This document shows positions 21,601 through 32,745 of a stretch of DNA of 64,000 nt, piece after piece. The DNA is from Puccinia triticina (taxonomy: Eukaryota; Basidiomycota; Pucciniomycetes; Pucciniales; Pucciniaceae). Position 1 is the stretch's first letter. Each line of letters begins with the position of its first letter. The position numbers were made by a program, and so were the translations under genes. The notes below the pieces were generated by a model. The model was not told the origin of the DNA. It made no database searches and saw only the letters and a program-made list of their open reading frames with translations. The stretch lies in contig NC_070575.1 in the NCBI RefSeq assembly GCF_026914185.1, positions 3,555,001 through 3,619,000 on the forward strand, read 5' to 3'.

Positions 21601-24236
21601 TCATTGCAGAAGATTCCAGACATCTACTCAGGATTATCATGCACAAAGGAATCTATGAGTGCCTGAGAATGCCCTTTGGGATCAAGAATGCCCCCTCTCA
21701 TTTCCAGAGAATGATGGACATTGAGTTTAGAAAGGAAATTGATGAGAAGTGGGTCATTATCTACATTGATGATATCATCATTATGTCCAACACTTGGGAG
21801 GAACACCTCAATAGGATAGACAGGATCCTGAAAGTTGTCATTAACATGAACATGAAAATCTCCTTGAAGAAGTGTAACTTTGGATTTGATCAGATCAAAG
21901 CTCTGGGCCATCTTGTCTCTGGCATTGCCATAGGAATAGATCAGAATAAAGTAGCTGCTGTCCTCCAAAAGCCTGTGCCTAGTAGTAGAAAAGAAATGCA
22001 ATCATTTCTTGGTTTTGCTGGCTACTACAGACAACACATTGATAAGTTTGCAGAGATAGCAAAACCTCTAACTGAACTGACAAGGATTGATATCATATAT
22101 GAGATGACCCATCATAGAATAGTAGCCTACAACTTGTTAAAAGAGAAACTGACCACAGCTCCATTGCTACTGTTTCCTGACTGGGCCCATCCCTTCACAC
22201 TCTATGTAGATGCTAGCATGACTGGTCTAGGTGCTGCTTTACATCAAGTCCAAGTCATTGATGGAGTGAGAAAAGAAGGACCCATTGTTTTCATATCCAG
22301 ACAACTGAAGGACAGTGAAACAAGATATGGTGCTAGTCAACTTGAATGCGTATGTCTGGTTTGGGCCCTGGAAAAACTCCATTACTACTTAGATGGCAGT
22401 GTCTTTCATGTTGTAACAGATTGCACAGCTTTGAGATCACTGCTGAACATGAAGACTCCCAACAGACATATGCTCAGGTGGCAGATTGCTATTCAGGAAT
22501 ACAGAGGCAATATGACCATAATCCACAGAGATGGGAATATTCACAAGAATGCTGATGGATTGAGCAGATGGGCTTTGCCAAATGATCCTAGTAACCCTGC
22601 TTATGACCCAGAAGACAAGGATGATGATAGATTCCCCATCATGGGCATACATGTCTCTACTTTCAAGAATGAGTTCTTTGACTCAGTGAGAGAAGGCTAC
22701 AAGCAAGAAAAGAACACTACCATATTGGCTGAACTTTTGTTGAAGGATGCTAAAGATGCCCAACTAAAAAATTCTTTACAAGATCCTTGCAGAAAGCTAT
22801 ATGATGAAGGAAGATTCTCTATATTTGATGGCCTCATCTACTTCAGAGAGAAACACAACTCTGTCCTAGTCCTAGCTGACAAAGAAAGTATCAACACCAT
22901 CTTGCATGAATGCCATGACAGTGTCTACTCTGGTCACCTTTCTGAAGATAGAACTTTAGAAAAAGTAGCTGATACTGCTTGGTGGGCTAACTGGAGACAA
23001 GACACTGGTGAATACTGCTCTTCCTGTGATAGATGTCAGAAAGCAAATAAAGCCACAGGCAAAAGATTTGGACTGCTCATGAAAATTGAAGAACCTTCAA
23101 AGCCATGGGATGTGATTAACATGGATTGGGTAACTTCCTTGTCCCCGGGAGGAGCTGCTAGTTTCAATGCTTGTCTGGTAATAGTGGACAGATACTCTAA
23201 GACCCCTATATTTGTACCCTGCTTCAAGGATGACTCTGCCATGGACACTGCCATACTGTTTTGGAACAGAGTAATGCCTAGGACTGGCATCCCCAGAATC
23301 ATCATCTCTGATAGAGACCCTAAGTTCACATCTGAATTCTGGACTGGTTTACATAGTATGTTAGGAACAAAACTCTCCTTCTCCACTGCTTACCACCCTC
23401 AGACTGATGGATTAGCTGAAAGGATGATTCAAACACTTGAAGATATGATCAGGAGGTTTTGTGCATATGGTCTAGAATTCAAAGACAATGATGGTTACAC
23501 TCATGACTGGGTTTCACTGCTACCAATCCTTGAGCTAGCATATTGCACCAGCATACATTCAACCACTGGAAAACCTCCTGCCATCCTGGAAAAAGGCTGG
23601 ATCCCAAACCTTCCCAGGGATTTCTTGAAGCAAAACTCTGTAGACATTCATCCTACTGCTCTTGCCTATGGAAAGATCTTTGAGAAAGCTAGAAAACATG
23701 CTGAGCAATGCATAACAGAAGCTACATCTTACAACAAAGAGAGATGGGACAAGAGTCACAAAGAACCATCTTTTAAAGCTGGTGATAAAGTCCTAATATC
23801 CACAGCAAACTTCAACAACCTGTCTGGCCCTAAGAAGATGAGAGACTGCTTCACTGGACCATTCCTTGTGAAAGCTTTACATGGGAAGAATGCTGTAGAA
23901 GTGATACTGACTGAAGAGTTTAGCAGGAAACATCCCACATTTCCTGTCAGCTTGGTGAAACCATACAAAGACCCCAATCCAGACAAGTTCCCTTTGAGAC
24001 AGAAAGTCAAAGTTGTCATTCCCCCCATGGATAAAACCCCTCAGAGTAAAGTCATACAAAAGATTCTCAGAGACAAGAGATTGAGAGTGGAGAACAGAGA
24101 TGTTATGATGTACTTAGCTAGATACAAAGGTATGAGTGCTGATCATGATGAATGGCTCCTTGAGAAAGACATCCCAGACTCTGCTATCCTTCTCAGGAAA
24201 TTCAGAAGTGAGAAGAGGTCTAACCCTGTGGTTTAA
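18060..24236 (+). CDS. Gag-Pol polyprotein of chromodomain Gypsy (copy B)
   Basis: 2058 residues from ATG 18060. The frame is also open from 17485, but the likely original start at 17458 (ATG in both copies) is followed by TGA 17482-17484 where copy D has CGA. Domains with rough residues: coiled-coil-rich Gag (240-450); retrotransposon Gag core (505-640); zinc knuckle C725-C728-H733-C738; aspartic protease LLDSGAS (D881); reverse transcriptase with YIDD (1235-1238); RNase H (D1384); integrase HHCC zinc region (about 1616-1665); integrase catalytic D1689, D1751, E1787 (D-x35-E); C-terminal chromodomain-like segment (about 1995-2045). Single continuous frame with no Gag/Pol frameshift. Apart from the N-terminal nonsense codon it looks intact. 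Confidence 0.92.
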   Translation: MDTQRRATQPGSLSNEPEQRPRSAEFHGASIPASFAASLSAARQSATHSSDANAGTHGFSTTSYSAGVPGSYSLQPGSVSTAASIPAAPREPTLPRNSFAAAATAVDAPSDAATSFYTARGGSVIPPQPASSNWRLQSTPLSANAARIRRPQPPSSSKQLERIREELETPSGRHSESSRNRRIPDESHTRSEERLWTRESQRERPLLDESLPKSSLSSDSPLGLSLDIDNLSDPSNREFFLNNLKSEMSRNGPLFLEEKLQVLFSKFLSELSGTVETIPGTLLESCVSNFKDVLNHSILDLFKNEFIPFLLDQILNNIGESAREKSIVNNNALEQLKKHIDEKFETVQDLILVNESQCHSNMGTIGQNLKDFEEKVSNNLTSIGNQINDLHANEHNRFEQSKRRFSDISSVVNTVSSKLDSVLIPDDRDQPPHLLYNNPFQNIHHEQQQEHRPPPPIPTPEPQRPPRDNFPKSASNTPDAKTQEEFPYIDHGAIDFEMRKELWKGIPKNGDWEKFSGELPYNHELWIKNTDILVRDYLMLDNMIISRLTILLTDTARNWYLGIRDQYGNKSWAWWKNAIRNKFGTENWKWKMQQEFENDHFAYDGRKIHKWFGNQRERLKAYQPELSEYLICEKILKQCPPNLEHAIKSRYKRDATEMSFEDMVIIAEEVIDRVMKRNKPVTNNYNTPNRSQWRNNTAPEKTDKPTDSSTKRNPVSAPEKEKLICHFCKQTGHFSRECPKKKSRINNVGIDDDDDPKSDNGEDQGEPHKSESELDEEEENHRTNHMILAMDNGNGANYDPLVDFDFGAHAVECEINQDFSIAEIQAETHQPQTWDKSCQSSHIEDARLMKCKPDRGKAHLTGKANLTTVLIESREQSCLLDSGASCSIISNKLLDSVLPEWENKLMPINHAKFHSCSDQLQPMGIIEMALIFPHTKVSIRILAEFVVMKNARINYLILGNDYMSLYGFDITNSKERFFTIGNENKRKKFSFKSHHLEKMSPSNEISAVKKSLPQLQKFITEELCEAKFSDKLTIEQKEKLFEVLYNNNLAFSNTNQPLGAIKGHEVHIKLTTERPYPPLLRRPPYPASPKSREALEQHIEELVNLNVLRKVGHNEVVEITTPVIIAWHNGKSRMVGDFRALNSYTASDRYPIPKISETLNNLAKAKYLTSMDVLKGFHQNVIAEDSRHLLRIIMHKGIYECLRMPFGIKNAPSHFQRMMDIEFRKEIDEKWVIIYIDDIIIMSNTWEEHLNRIDRILKVVINMNMKISLKKCNFGFDQIKALGHLVSGIAIGIDQNKVAAVLQKPVPSSRKEMQSFLGFAGYYRQHIDKFAEIAKPLTELTRIDIIYEMTHHRIVAYNLLKEKLTTAPLLLFPDWAHPFTLYVDASMTGLGAALHQVQVIDGVRKEGPIVFISRQLKDSETRYGASQLECVCLVWALEKLHYYLDGSVFHVVTDCTALRSLLNMKTPNRHMLRWQIAIQEYRGNMTIIHRDGNIHKNADGLSRWALPNDPSNPAYDPEDKDDDRFPIMGIHVSTFKNEFFDSVREGYKQEKNTTILAELLLKDAKDAQLKNSLQDPCRKLYDEGRFSIFDGLIYFREKHNSVLVLADKESINTILHECHDSVYSGHLSEDRTLEKVADTAWWANWRQDTGEYCSSCDRCQKANKATGKRFGLLMKIEEPSKPWDVINMDWVTSLSPGGAASFNACLVIVDRYSKTPIFVPCFKDDSAMDTAILFWNRVMPRTGIPRIIISDRDPKFTSEFWTGLHSMLGTKLSFSTAYHPQTDGLAERMIQTLEDMIRRFCAYGLEFKDNDGYTHDWVSLLPILELAYCTSIHSTTGKPPAILEKGWIPNLPRDFLKQNSVDIHPTALAYGKIFEKARKHAEQCITEATSYNKERWDKSHKEPSFKAGDKVLISTANFNNLSGPKKMRDCFTGPFLVKALHGKNAVEVILTEEFSRKHPTFPVSLVKPYKDPNPDKFPLRQKVKVVIPPMDKTPQSKVIQKILRDKRLRVENRDVMMYLARYKGMSADHDEWLLEKDIPDSAILLRKFRSEKRSNPVV

Positions 24237-24252
24237 TTTCTTACAGAAATCC

Positions 24253-24273
24253 AACCCTTTTGGTGGTAGGGAA
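24253..24273 (+). other. Polypurine tract, Gypsy copy B
   Basis: The purine-rich GGTGGTAGGGAA abuts the 3' LTR, where plus-strand priming is expected. The same tract precedes the LTR in copy D (48185-48200, minus), and a variant (GGTGAGAGGGAA) precedes the LTR in the 18-kb element. Confidence 0.65.
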
Positions 24274-25239
24274 TGTCAGCCTTAGAGTCATCACAGCTGA
24301 CCTAAAAGCTGCCTGTTCTACCTTTGTTACATATAAATTACTTTATATCTTTTTCATCTTAAGAGATAACCTTGTTTTGACTTCATATTCTGTTTCCTCA
24401 TGCAATTTTAACCCTAGTTACAACTTATTAATTCATTGTAACTATACTCCTTCCCTGAGTTATTGAGTTGTGGCGCGCTTGCGCAGTTGTGACGTGTCAG
24501 CGCTACCAGGCGCGCCAAACCACATGTACATATGTAAATTACATAAGCAAACTGTGAAAATTTTTGTAGTCAGGATCCCCCTTGCCTGAGGCGGATCTAC
24601 AGACTCCAGCACACCAGAACCACCACCCAGATAACTCCCGGATCACCACCAAAGAGCCTACTATACTCCCAGTATACCTACCATCACAGGCGCCTAGGAT
24701 ATTGACAGTAAGTAACCTCTTTCACTGAACCTCGTTTATCTCAGAGGTACAACTCTGTGTCTTGCTTGATCTGCTCTTTCTTCTGGTTTTGCCTCCTTCT
24801 TGATCACAGGGCTGTCCCTCCAAATCCTCAGGCCTTTGCCTCTATCTTGATCACAGGGCTGTCCCTTATTATCACTTGGCCTTTGCCTCAAATCTAGGTT
24901 ACAGGGCTGTCCCTCAGTTTTCCCTTTAAGAACCTTGACTATCCAGAAGGAAGCTAAAAAATTGTGGCTGGATTAAGCTTATCCAATCCAGATACCCTCC
25001 TGAGAGGAAGCTGTAGCACTTCTAGCACAGATTAGCAGCACTCTTCTGAAGAGTAGCATTGGCAGTGGACGTGCATTCCCACTAGAATAACCTAGTACTT
25101 CTCTTTTTCCTTATCCTGCTTGATTTCTCTCTCTCTTTCTCTTTTTCTCTTATAGTTGTAGTTTCTTTATCCCAAGAAATCCAACTATTGCCCTCCCACT
25201 TCTTGTGTCCTGTTGTCACTATAGAGACTCAGGCTCACA
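24274..25239 (+). repeat. 3' LTR of Gypsy copy B
   Basis: 966 bp, TGTCAG...CTCACA, nearly identical to 15727-16692 and followed by the TCCAG target duplication. Confidence 0.95.
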
Positions 25240-26550
25240 TCCAGCTTCAAGTCATTGGATTCAAGTTCATGCAATCGGTAGATTACAATCCCAAGAATGT
25301 CAAAGCCGTTAGGTGACTGCCACGTGTCGACTCCTCAGTACAACGCCCCTGTGTGTGACTAAATAACAAAAAGAAATTGTTATTTGGGTGATATGATCTG
25401 AGGAAATGAAATCACTTACCTCAAGAACAGCCTTGTACTCTCGCTGGATAGCCGAGTACAGCATATGGATATCCCTCGAAACCGTCCTTCTGGTTGGTAA
25501 ATGAGCAACAACGACTGGATGGAGGATGGCCTGATGGCTATCATCAGCAAGCGCCGAAAAGGGCCTTGCAGCCTTGGCGCACCAGGTTGCACACAATTGT
25601 GAAACCTAAATAAGAACAGAACAAAAGATAAAGATTAGCTGTGCAGCTTGTTGTTGAAAATTAGAAGGCTCACTTCTTTGGGATTGATATCCCCCGTCCC
25701 CTTGATTCCAACACTTGCAAGCGACCGGGTGGTTGATTTTTCGTTTTGTTTCCGAAGACAGTTTGCAGCGTGCTTGATCAAGTTGCTGCAAGAAGAGTCG
25801 CCGGTGGGGCTGTTGATCTTGGTTCCACATCTGGAGTTGGATTTGAGGGGTTATCAGGGAGGAGTTGGGATCAGTCATCAAAAAAAGAAAACGACTTACA
25901 TTTTGCATGGATATGCAATCATTTGGCGGCCATGCTTGTCTACTTGATTAGATAGCTTGGGTGTCAAGTAAGATTTATAACTTGCGCTGATGGCATTTGC
26001 AGCAATCTTCTGGGCCTTTTCTGAAATTCAAGTGAAAGGTAGGGTCAGAACGCAATTTCTTGATTGATACAATAATACTTTATGATTACTCACCTAGCTC
26101 CTCCGGATCGGTCAGTGTAGTTCCTGGTGGAGGCTCTGCGGTAGCCGATTCGCTTTCATCGGGCTCGGTGTCTTTTTGAGTAGATCGAGGATTTGGAGAG
26201 GAAGCAACCAACGATTCAATTGAGGTGTTTGGTCTTTTTCGCTTGCGGCCTGACATGGTGGTTGATTCCGGGTGGTTGGTTCCGGGTGAGATTCTGGATA
26301 TGCAGATATCATGGCGGGCTTGGATATGAAGTACACGCCCCCCCCCCCCCCCCCCCCTCCCCCTACGGGGGCGGGGAACGGCCGCCAGCGCGCGCCATGC
26401 GCAACAAAACTTTGGAGGGTACCCGGGTACGTACCCGCCAACCCAAGAAAATCAGGGACACGTACCCGTACCCGGACCCTCCAGGCGGTCCCAAACGGGT
26501 GTGGGCGGGTACCCGCCCGCGGGTACCCGTTTGCCATCTTTCATTAGTAG

Positions 26551-28467
26551 TGACCAGCAAAAACTGAGGATCTCCTGTAGAAATTCTGAAAGGTAAATAG
26601 ATGGGGGGGGGAGATGTGTTTAGATGTTGGCTTCAATCCCCTCAATTGGTGAACAGTGCAAATAGACTCAAGGCAGTTCTGGACAAGGCCTTTTTGATGT
26701 GTTGCTAGCTAGTAGCAGGTTTGGCCTGGCTGATCACAACCTGCTTGTTTCAGGTGCTGGGGGAACTGGCGCGCCAAAAGTGCCTTGCAAAATAAGCCTC
26801 TGAAAGAGGGGCTTGTGAGCAAGGTTCCATCCGTGGCCTGAGAGTTTGGGCTTTTTGTGGCTTTTTTGGCCTCTTTGCAGCTCTCAGGCTTATAGCTCCC
26901 AAGCAATCAGGCCAATCAAAATGCCATGAAATTTCTCATGTAGGTGTCTATCCTGCCTTTGCAGCCTTTTTTTATGCATATTTTGGAGAAATAATATCCC
27001 TTCCCTGGTGTATTAGTGTGAGTCTCTCTTGCAGCTTGTATTTTGCAGTTATTCCATAATCAGTGGTATCCCTTATACCATGGGTTGTACAGATTAAACA
27101 TTTGGTACATTGTTCAAATTTTACAGGGGTCATATCAGCCACACATCCACACAGATGGATGAGAGGTTAAGTTAGGGGTTTGGCTGGGTTTGGCCGGGTT
27201 TGGCCATTCCAATACGGCCCGCACTGACAGGCTTCAGGGTGCCCCGGGGCATAGTTGGACCCTCATGCCCCGTCCCGAACCCCGGGGAACACCCTTAACT
27301 TTCACTGACTATGTACCGCTTCATCGGCGGTCCTGATGCCGTGCGTCCCGCTGGAGCGTGGATCCTCCGGCAGGAGGCGCCTTCACGGCTGCCTGTGGGC
27401 TATTCAGTCATCATTCATTGCTTAAGCCAAATCCCAGAATCCCAATAGTTCCAACAGTCCAGGAAGGCACATTGCAGGGTTAGACAGGCTCCAGCCAATG
27501 TCTTTCTTGACATCGAGCCATTGTCCAAATGCACCCGTGATGTAGACCAGGACTAACACATCGCGAGCCCACCACATAGAGATCTCTTGAGCTGTACCCG
27601 AGTGTCACGGCGGGGGTGAGCCCATCATTCTGGCCGCCTGTTCCCGTTGGCAAGCTCCTGGCAGTGCTGCGCTTGGGGGCGGCTGTGTATCATGTAGTAC
27701 GACCTTCCGAGTCTTCCGACCCAATCCGAGTTCGCAGATCGTGCCCGTGGTGTGGATCCTCATGGATCGGTAAGACCTAGCATGGAGCTGTTCGAATGGT
27801 CGGCTTCGTTATTGAGCAGTGGTTACCCAGTCAATTGAGCCCCGATAGCCGCAAAACAAGCCTGATCAAACTGACCAATCAAGTTTCCCAGCAATGGGGG
27901 GATCCCATGTATGTCTTCCCGCAGACAATGTATTTACTTCTTCGAAAGAGCAATAAATCGGGTTTTCCCCTTATGAACTCGGCTTCTGGGGCCAGTCTTG
28001 AGGTCAATCAACATTCTTTGCCCTCCTAAAGTTTGCATTCCTCGGTCCAACCCAGTCGCTCGAGGATACCTTTGTTTGCCCGTTCTGGAAATCTAAATCT
28101 GGTTATTTAAGACACCACACAGCCCTCCGACCTTACTTAACGAGTCCGCATAAATACGTTCTTGCTCCTTTGCCCGCAGGCAACAACCTTTTACACAAGG
28201 CTTAGCCTAGCTGGAGTTATTTTATTCCACCTAATTCCAACTCTTCTTGATATTTTTTCAGGAGCTAAGAAAAGACTTGAACGAGACGGCCTGTTTAGAA
28301 GGTAGCTAATCAGCACATATTTAGATACAAACGTAAGCTTTCACTCGGTGAACGCACCAACCATTCATTTCATCGCCACACGTGTAAAGGGAGATCCGTT
28401 GTTGACATTCAAACTTGCCCTAGTAATTCTTGTTGGTCTACATAATCTTCTGAATCCCTCGATCAAC
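26551..28467. other. Intergenic region upstream of the membrane-protein gene
   Basis: No supported gene. 27180-27310 repeats GGGTTTGGC and has a GC-rich inverted segment around CCCCGGGGCATAG / CCCCGTCCCGAACCCCGGGG. The ORF at 27796-28029 has no recognisable features. The last few hundred bases are the likely promoter and 5' UTR of the next gene, but I see no clear TATA box. Confidence 0.4.
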
Positions 28468-29575
28468 ATGAACTCCCCCAAAGACCAGCCCGTCTATTTC
28501 GGAGCACCCGGTCCGCAGCGCTCACTTTCTATGCTGCCACCAAAGCCGGCTCAGCTTACTCAACGACAAAATAACTTGGTGGTCCACCTCAAGGCCACGG
28601 AGGGTAAAACAAGCCTGGTGGCCCCGGCGTACTTCTTGTTTTCATGCTTCGGAAAACTTATCTTTGGCTTCGGGGCTTCGATGGCCGTCAAGGGAGTATG
28701 TACTAATGATACTACCGCGATAGGAGTCGGTGGTGGATTATGTGCTTTCGGATTCATCTGCATCTTGATCGTCGCCTTTGGATTTGGTGCGGCGTGCCAC
28801 CGAATAGACAAGTTCCGAGGCATCCTTTTCAAATGTATCTCTATTCTGGCTGCTATCTTGATAGCAACCGGATACGCCGTCAATCGTAAGTTTTTTCGTT
28901 TGCATTAGATTTTTCATACCGGTGTGCATTCAGTCATGATGGCCCGTTAATCAGATTCGCTATATTGTTACCGTCGTCGTAGAGTATTATGTTTCCACGC
29001 ACCACGAGTTATTGGATATCCGACTTAGTTTCTTCCCACTTTTCTTGGGAGCGGCCCTATTGGTCATATCCATCTCAAATTTCTTCGCATACACTGAGCT
29101 GGTCAGAGGACGCACCCCAGGTTGTGAGTACCCCAATGTACAAACAAACCCTTATCGCGTAAGACTAGGAAGGGATGTGTTTTTATTTTGACGTTATAAT
29201 CTTCTCATGGTTCTTCAGTACCTCGTGAACGTAGGCCTTTAATAGCAATGTGCTTTTTTGGACCGGGAGTGGGGACGGTATTTGGCGGATGGATCACTGG
29301 AGAGAAGGGAGAATGGCCTATAGCTTTCAATGCAGGTGAGCATTGATTCTTTAATCCATTGAAAAAATAAGGTTGTCTTATTGCTGACCAATACGTTCCG
29401 TTGCCCAGCGGTTTTGACGCTTGCAATGGCTTGCTTATACTTCGGCATGTGTCTTTTTTGGGCCGATGATTTGCTTCGGGAAGCCGAGTGGGCAGAAAAA
29501 AGTGTAATACTCGAAACTTACCGACTCAGTACTAACGAAATGACAACTCGACTCGAAGAGAAGGACCAAGTGTGA
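28468..29575 (+). CDS. Four-exon multi-spanning membrane protein, function unknown
   Basis: Exons 28468-28885, 28983-29123, 29219-29335 and 29409-29575 (843 nt, 280 residues) join in consistent phase with introns of 97, 95 and 73 bp; donors are GTAAGT, GTGAGT and GTGAGC. The start at 28468 is the first ATG in frame (an earlier in-frame codon at 28348 is GTG). About 60 polar N-terminal residues precede roughly six hydrophobic segments: around YFLFSCFGKLIFGFG, GLCAFGFICILIVAFGFG, FKCISILAAILIATGY, FFPLFLGAALLVISIS, LIAMCFFGPGVGTVFGG and LTLAMACLYFGMCLFW. The C-terminus is charged. No signature motif is recognised; a small transporter-like or rust-lineage membrane protein is possible. It is the only ordinary host-type gene in the window. 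Confidence 0.75.
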
Positions 29576-29929
29576 AGGTATTGACCCGACTTTGAGCGGG
29601 CAACACTTCAATGCCCAAGAAATCATCTCCGCACTTTCCAACCCCTTCAACTTCCAATCTTCAATCCCTTCTCTGTTCAAATGTATATCTCCTTGCTAGG
29701 AATTGTAAAATGACCATTTGGCATACATACACCACAAGAAATATTTAGTAACAACTGCTACATCTAGATGACACCAAGACAATTGTTCTGTTATTTTTTG
29801 TGATTTTTCTCAACCCCTTGTCACAACTACTATCCACTGTATGAATCACATGTAATGTACATTTGTCAGGGAACTTTTGCAAAATACATCATTTTTTGAC
29901 GAATCAAATCTGCACTCAAAAAAAAAAAA
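29576..29929. other. Downstream flank of the membrane-protein gene
   Basis: AT-rich probable 3' UTR and terminator region. It ends in an A-run (29918-29929) at which the inverted-repeat satellite element is inserted. Confidence 0.4.
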
Positions 29930-31384
29930 GGGTCTGCCTTTTTGCACGCCAAAAAATTACCCCGCGTACACCAAAAAGGTGTGCAAGTCTGTGCACACCA
30001 CATTACTTGGTGTGCATGTCTGTGCACTCCAAGTTCCATGGAGTGCGGGTCAGGTACTCCAAAGACCACGCTTCCCTGGAGTTCTCAATGACCGGTTAAT
30101 GCTGGTCATTGGGAGGACTCATCCGTCTCGATGACCGGTATAGACCGGTCATTGGGAGGAAACAGCCCTCTGGATGACCGGTATAGACCGGTCATTGGGA
30201 GGAAACAGCCCTCTCTATGACCGGTGCTGGTCATTGGGAGGACTCATCCCTCCTGATCATCGGGAGGACTCATCCCTCTCGATGACCGGTGGTGGTCATC
30301 GGGAGGACTCATCCCTCTCGATGACCGGGGCAGACCGGTCATTGAGAGAGCTGTTTCCTCCTGATGGCGGGTCTATACCGGTCATCGAGAGGGATGAATC
30401 CTCCCGATGCCTGGCGCTGGTCATCGGGAGGACTCATCCCTCTCAACGGCCGGTATGGACCGGTCATCGAGAGGAAACAACCCTCTCAATGACCGGTGCT
30501 GGTCATTGGGAGGAAAAATCCCTCTCGATAACCGCTGCTGGTCATCGGGAGGACTCATCCCACTCATCCCTCTTGATGGCCGGGACAGACCGGTCATCAA
30601 GAGGGTTGCTTCCTCCTGATTTCCTCCCAATGACCGGGACAGACCGGTCATCGGGACCCTCTCAATGACCGGTAGTGGTCATCGGGACCCTCTCAATGAC
30701 CGGTACTGGTCATTGGGAGGACTCATCCCAATCATCCCTACTGATGACCGGTCTGTCCGGGTCATCGAGAGGGTTGCTTCCTCCCGATGACCGGGACAGA
30801 CCGGTCATCAAGAGGGTTGCTTCCTCGCCAATGACCAATCTGTACCAGTCATCAAGAGGGATGAGTCCTCTCAATGACTGGTGCTGGTCATGGGGAGGAC
30901 TTACCTCCTCGATGACCGGTATAGACCGGTCATCGAGAGGGTTGAACTTGTTTCCTCCTGATGACCAATCTGTATTGGTCATCGAGAGGGGTGAGTCCTC
31001 TTGATGACCGGTGCTGGTCATCGGGAGGACTCATCCCTCTCAATGACTGGTGCTGGTCATTGGGAGGATCTCGATAACCAGCACCGGCCATCGAGAGGGT
31101 TGTTTCCTCCCAATGACCGGTCTGCCCTCGATGGCCGGTCTGCCGCGGCCGTCAAGGCGGGAGTGCGACAGGGTGCACTCCAAGGTTTTTTGGAGTGAGC
31201 TTCTGCACACCCAGCATTTCCTGAAGTGAAAATAGTTCACTCTTAAAACCACATCTTTTTGGAGTGAACTATTTTCACTCCAAGAAATGCTGGAGTGCAC
31301 ACCTGTGCACTCCAAAAAACCTTGGAGTGCACACCTTTTTTGGTGTGCGCGGGGTAATTTTTTGGTGTGCAAAAAGGCAGACCC
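29930..31384. mobile_element. 1.45-kb inverted-repeat element filled with palindromic satellite
   Basis: Termini are inverted: GGGTCTGCCTTTTTGCAC at 29930 and its complement ending at 31384. The arms continue through CCAAAAAATTACCCCGCG and ACACCAAAAAGGTGTGCA. Poly-A flanks both sides (A-run before 29930, AAAAAAA after 31384), possibly an A-rich target duplication. The interior of about 1.07 kb is a palindromic array. A second layer of short inverted motifs (GTGCACTCCAAG / CTTGGAGTGCAC) lies next to the arms. No transposase. It sits between the membrane-protein gene and the start of the MULE-like remnant. Confidence 0.75.
30085..31150. repeat. Palindromic GACCGGTC satellite array
   Basis: About 25-30 degenerate units built from GATGACCGG...CCGGTCATC, separated by GGGAGGACTCATCCCTCTC or its complement. 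Most units are hairpins (for example ATGACCGGTATAGACCGGTCAT) and orientation alternates. Long ORFs exist on both strands but only because the repeat lacks stops. Confidence 0.9.
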
Positions 31385-31499
31385 AAAAAAACAGCCTGGG
31401 AGCTGCCGGGTCTCCGGTGCCCGGGGTGTCTGCCCGGCCCACCCGGGTCCTCACCTTGAGTGAGCCTGGGTTGATGTAACAACCATCCACAGCTATCCA

Positions 31500-32745
31500 C
31501 AGTGATCTGCCGCGATATATCTTCCGGAAATGGGTGGCATTCCTACCAAGCAGGGAGCAGCGATCGATGACAAATTCCTCACCGACTTGTTCTATTGGCA
31601 AGGGTACGTACAACAGTTTTTTCATCCAGCTGGTTTCCTTGTCAAGCCGTGTACTTATTCAGGCTCTTTCCCTGGCTAGCAAGGGATTGTTATTAATCTC
31701 GAACGCCTTCCATCAAGACCACGAGCACTTTACCCTGCAAACGAAATGGATGGCCGCTCGGCTAATTGCACGTGACAAGACAAACTCGGTTTACCAAGGG
31801 GGACTCCTATCATATGTCACATATCACATATTTGAAAACGGGTATCTCTTCAGTACTTTGATGTACTGCGAAGATTTAGGCCGATGGATACCGGTCCAAC
31901 TCAGCTGGATACGTGGGCTCTCGGAGAGCTATTTCAAGGTCCACTTTCTGGCATTGTTCGAACAACTCATCAAAGCGGAAATGACCGACCAAGAGCGCAA
32001 TATACTTGTCCGTCAGATGATAGATTTTTCCCCAGCCCAGCGCAACGGCTTTATCGCGGCTTACAGCCAGGCATTTCGCACCCCAGAATCTGCTGCTAGC
32101 CGGTTAAAAGACTGTCATCAACATTTTCGCGCTCAAGTAACTCGGGTCAAGAGCAATCGAGCTCTCATCCAAAATCACGAAGAGGCGCGTTTCCTTCATT
32201 CTCATCGGTGAAGTTGAACGACTTAATTTTACCCGCGGTGAACTAATTGGTTAACAGTTGGAAACAGACCAACTTTCAAAAGCTTTGTATGGACCTTCTG
32301 GAAAGAAGCGCTGAAGGCGGGCCATCCCATAGCGAAAAGATCGATGAGATTCAACGTCTGTTCCCAAAGACAAGGAAGTGGCTAGACGGGTGGATTATGG
32401 CAGATGTTGCTGCCACACTTTTCCCCTCTCATCAAGCTACGCTGAAGGACGGCGAGAATATTGAGTCGATACCAGATCCTACCAATCCCCGGGAGTGCAT
32501 GCACCGCCGTTACTTCATGGTCAGGTCTGTGTCGCAATTCATTTTTCTATACTTGAATAAAGCTATCGTCTTGCTGATTTTCTCTGAATGATAGTGAAGG
32601 GAAGAAGTGGCTCATGGACGGTATGGTTGATCTCTTTACTTTTGCGTGTCTATTGGAAGAAGAGTGGAATTCTGCCATGCGAAGCATATGGCTGAAGTGT
32701 GGAGCGGTTGATAGAGGGCAAGAAGACATATTGTCGATCGGATAG
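31500..32745 (+). pseudogene. MULE-like transposase-derived gene, 5'-truncated and frameshifted
   Basis: Consecutive protein-like segments: frames around 31517-31640 (KFLTDLFYWQGYVQQFFHPA); a one-base shift near 31660; then 31661-32208 (LLLISNAFHQD, GRWIPVQLSWIRGLSESYF, HFRAQVTRVKSNRA); 32247-32535 after a probable intron (SEKIDEIQRLFPKTRKWLDG, MADVAATLFPS, ECMHRRYFM); and 32597-32743 (EGKKWLMDGMVDLFTF, ending TAG 32742-32744). The pattern resembles a repeated rust gene family with a MULE-type catalytic fold; that link is from memory. The first acidic residue of the expected D-V-T-Y motif is Tyr here. The start is missing at the boundary with the satellite element. Confidence 0.45.

Larger units (their letters stand above)
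15727..25239 (+). mobile_element. Complete chromodomain Ty3/Gypsy retrotransposon (copy B)
   Basis: Two 966-bp LTRs (15727-16692, 24274-25239) enclose primer-binding site, small basic ORF, overlapping ORF, gag-pol and polypurine tract. The 5-bp target duplication TCCAG (15722-15726, 25240-25244) is exact. I noticed only three differences between the LTRs (near 16097, 16184 and 16369), so insertion is recent. It lies in exon 5 of the hAT transposase in the opposite orientation, and removing it restores that exon in frame. A second, more damaged copy of the family occupies 47300-56731. Confidence 0.95.
13542..26256 (-). pseudogene. hAT-family transposase gene, 12 exons, two nonsense codons, split by a retrotransposon
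   Basis: Minus-strand exons with GT-AG introns: 26256-26094, 26020-25900, 25830-25674, 25605-25420, 25358-15619 (interrupted by 15727-25239), 15537-15269, 15200-15026, 14962-14790, 14713-14397, 14329-14175, 14100-13887, 13828-13542. These sum to 2439 nt, or 812 codons plus stop, with all phases consistent. Order: basic N-terminus; BED zinc finger (CKICGTK at the exon 2/3 junction, then HAANC); DDE-type core (GVDTWQSPNG, VSDSVANN, CFAHMLNLIV, TRWNSTY); C-terminal hAT dimerisation region (DVERAFSFGR, RHRLSARS). Two in-frame TGA codons, one just before GVDTW in exon 5 and one just before TRWNST in exon 8, make it non-functional apart from the insertion. Both lie at positions where a C-to-T change on one strand would create them. 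Exon boundaries are my own reading. Confidence 0.88.
13364..26542 (-). mobile_element. hAT transposon carrying a nested Gypsy element
   Basis: Flanked by exact 8-bp duplications ATTAGTAG (13356-13363 and 26543-26550), the hAT hallmark. Termini contain AAAGATGGCAA and TTGCCATCTTT, and both ends are crowded with GGGTACCC motifs. Without the 9.5-kb retrotransposon in exon 5 the element is about 3.66 kb, normal for an autonomous hAT. A run of about 20 C lies at 26338-26357 in its 5' region. The transposase gene fills the interior on the minus strand. Confidence 0.92.

Noticed and set aside
19362..24059. Minus-strand ORFs within the Gypsy pol gene
   Set aside because: Antisense shadows of Gag-Pol without domains; similar shadows appear on the plus strand opposite copies C and D.
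28348..28467. Longer N-terminus for the membrane protein
   Set aside because: The upstream in-frame start is GTG, not used as a normal start in fungal nuclear genes; the first ATG is 28468.
30174..31021. Long ORFs on both strands inside the GACCGGTC array
   Set aside because: They exist on both strands because the repeat lacks stop codons; there is no start context or domain.
30085..31150. Regularly spaced palindromic repeats resembling a CRISPR array
   Set aside because: Repeats alternate orientation, spacing varies, spacers are themselves repeats, and the context is eukaryotic with introns and LTR elements.
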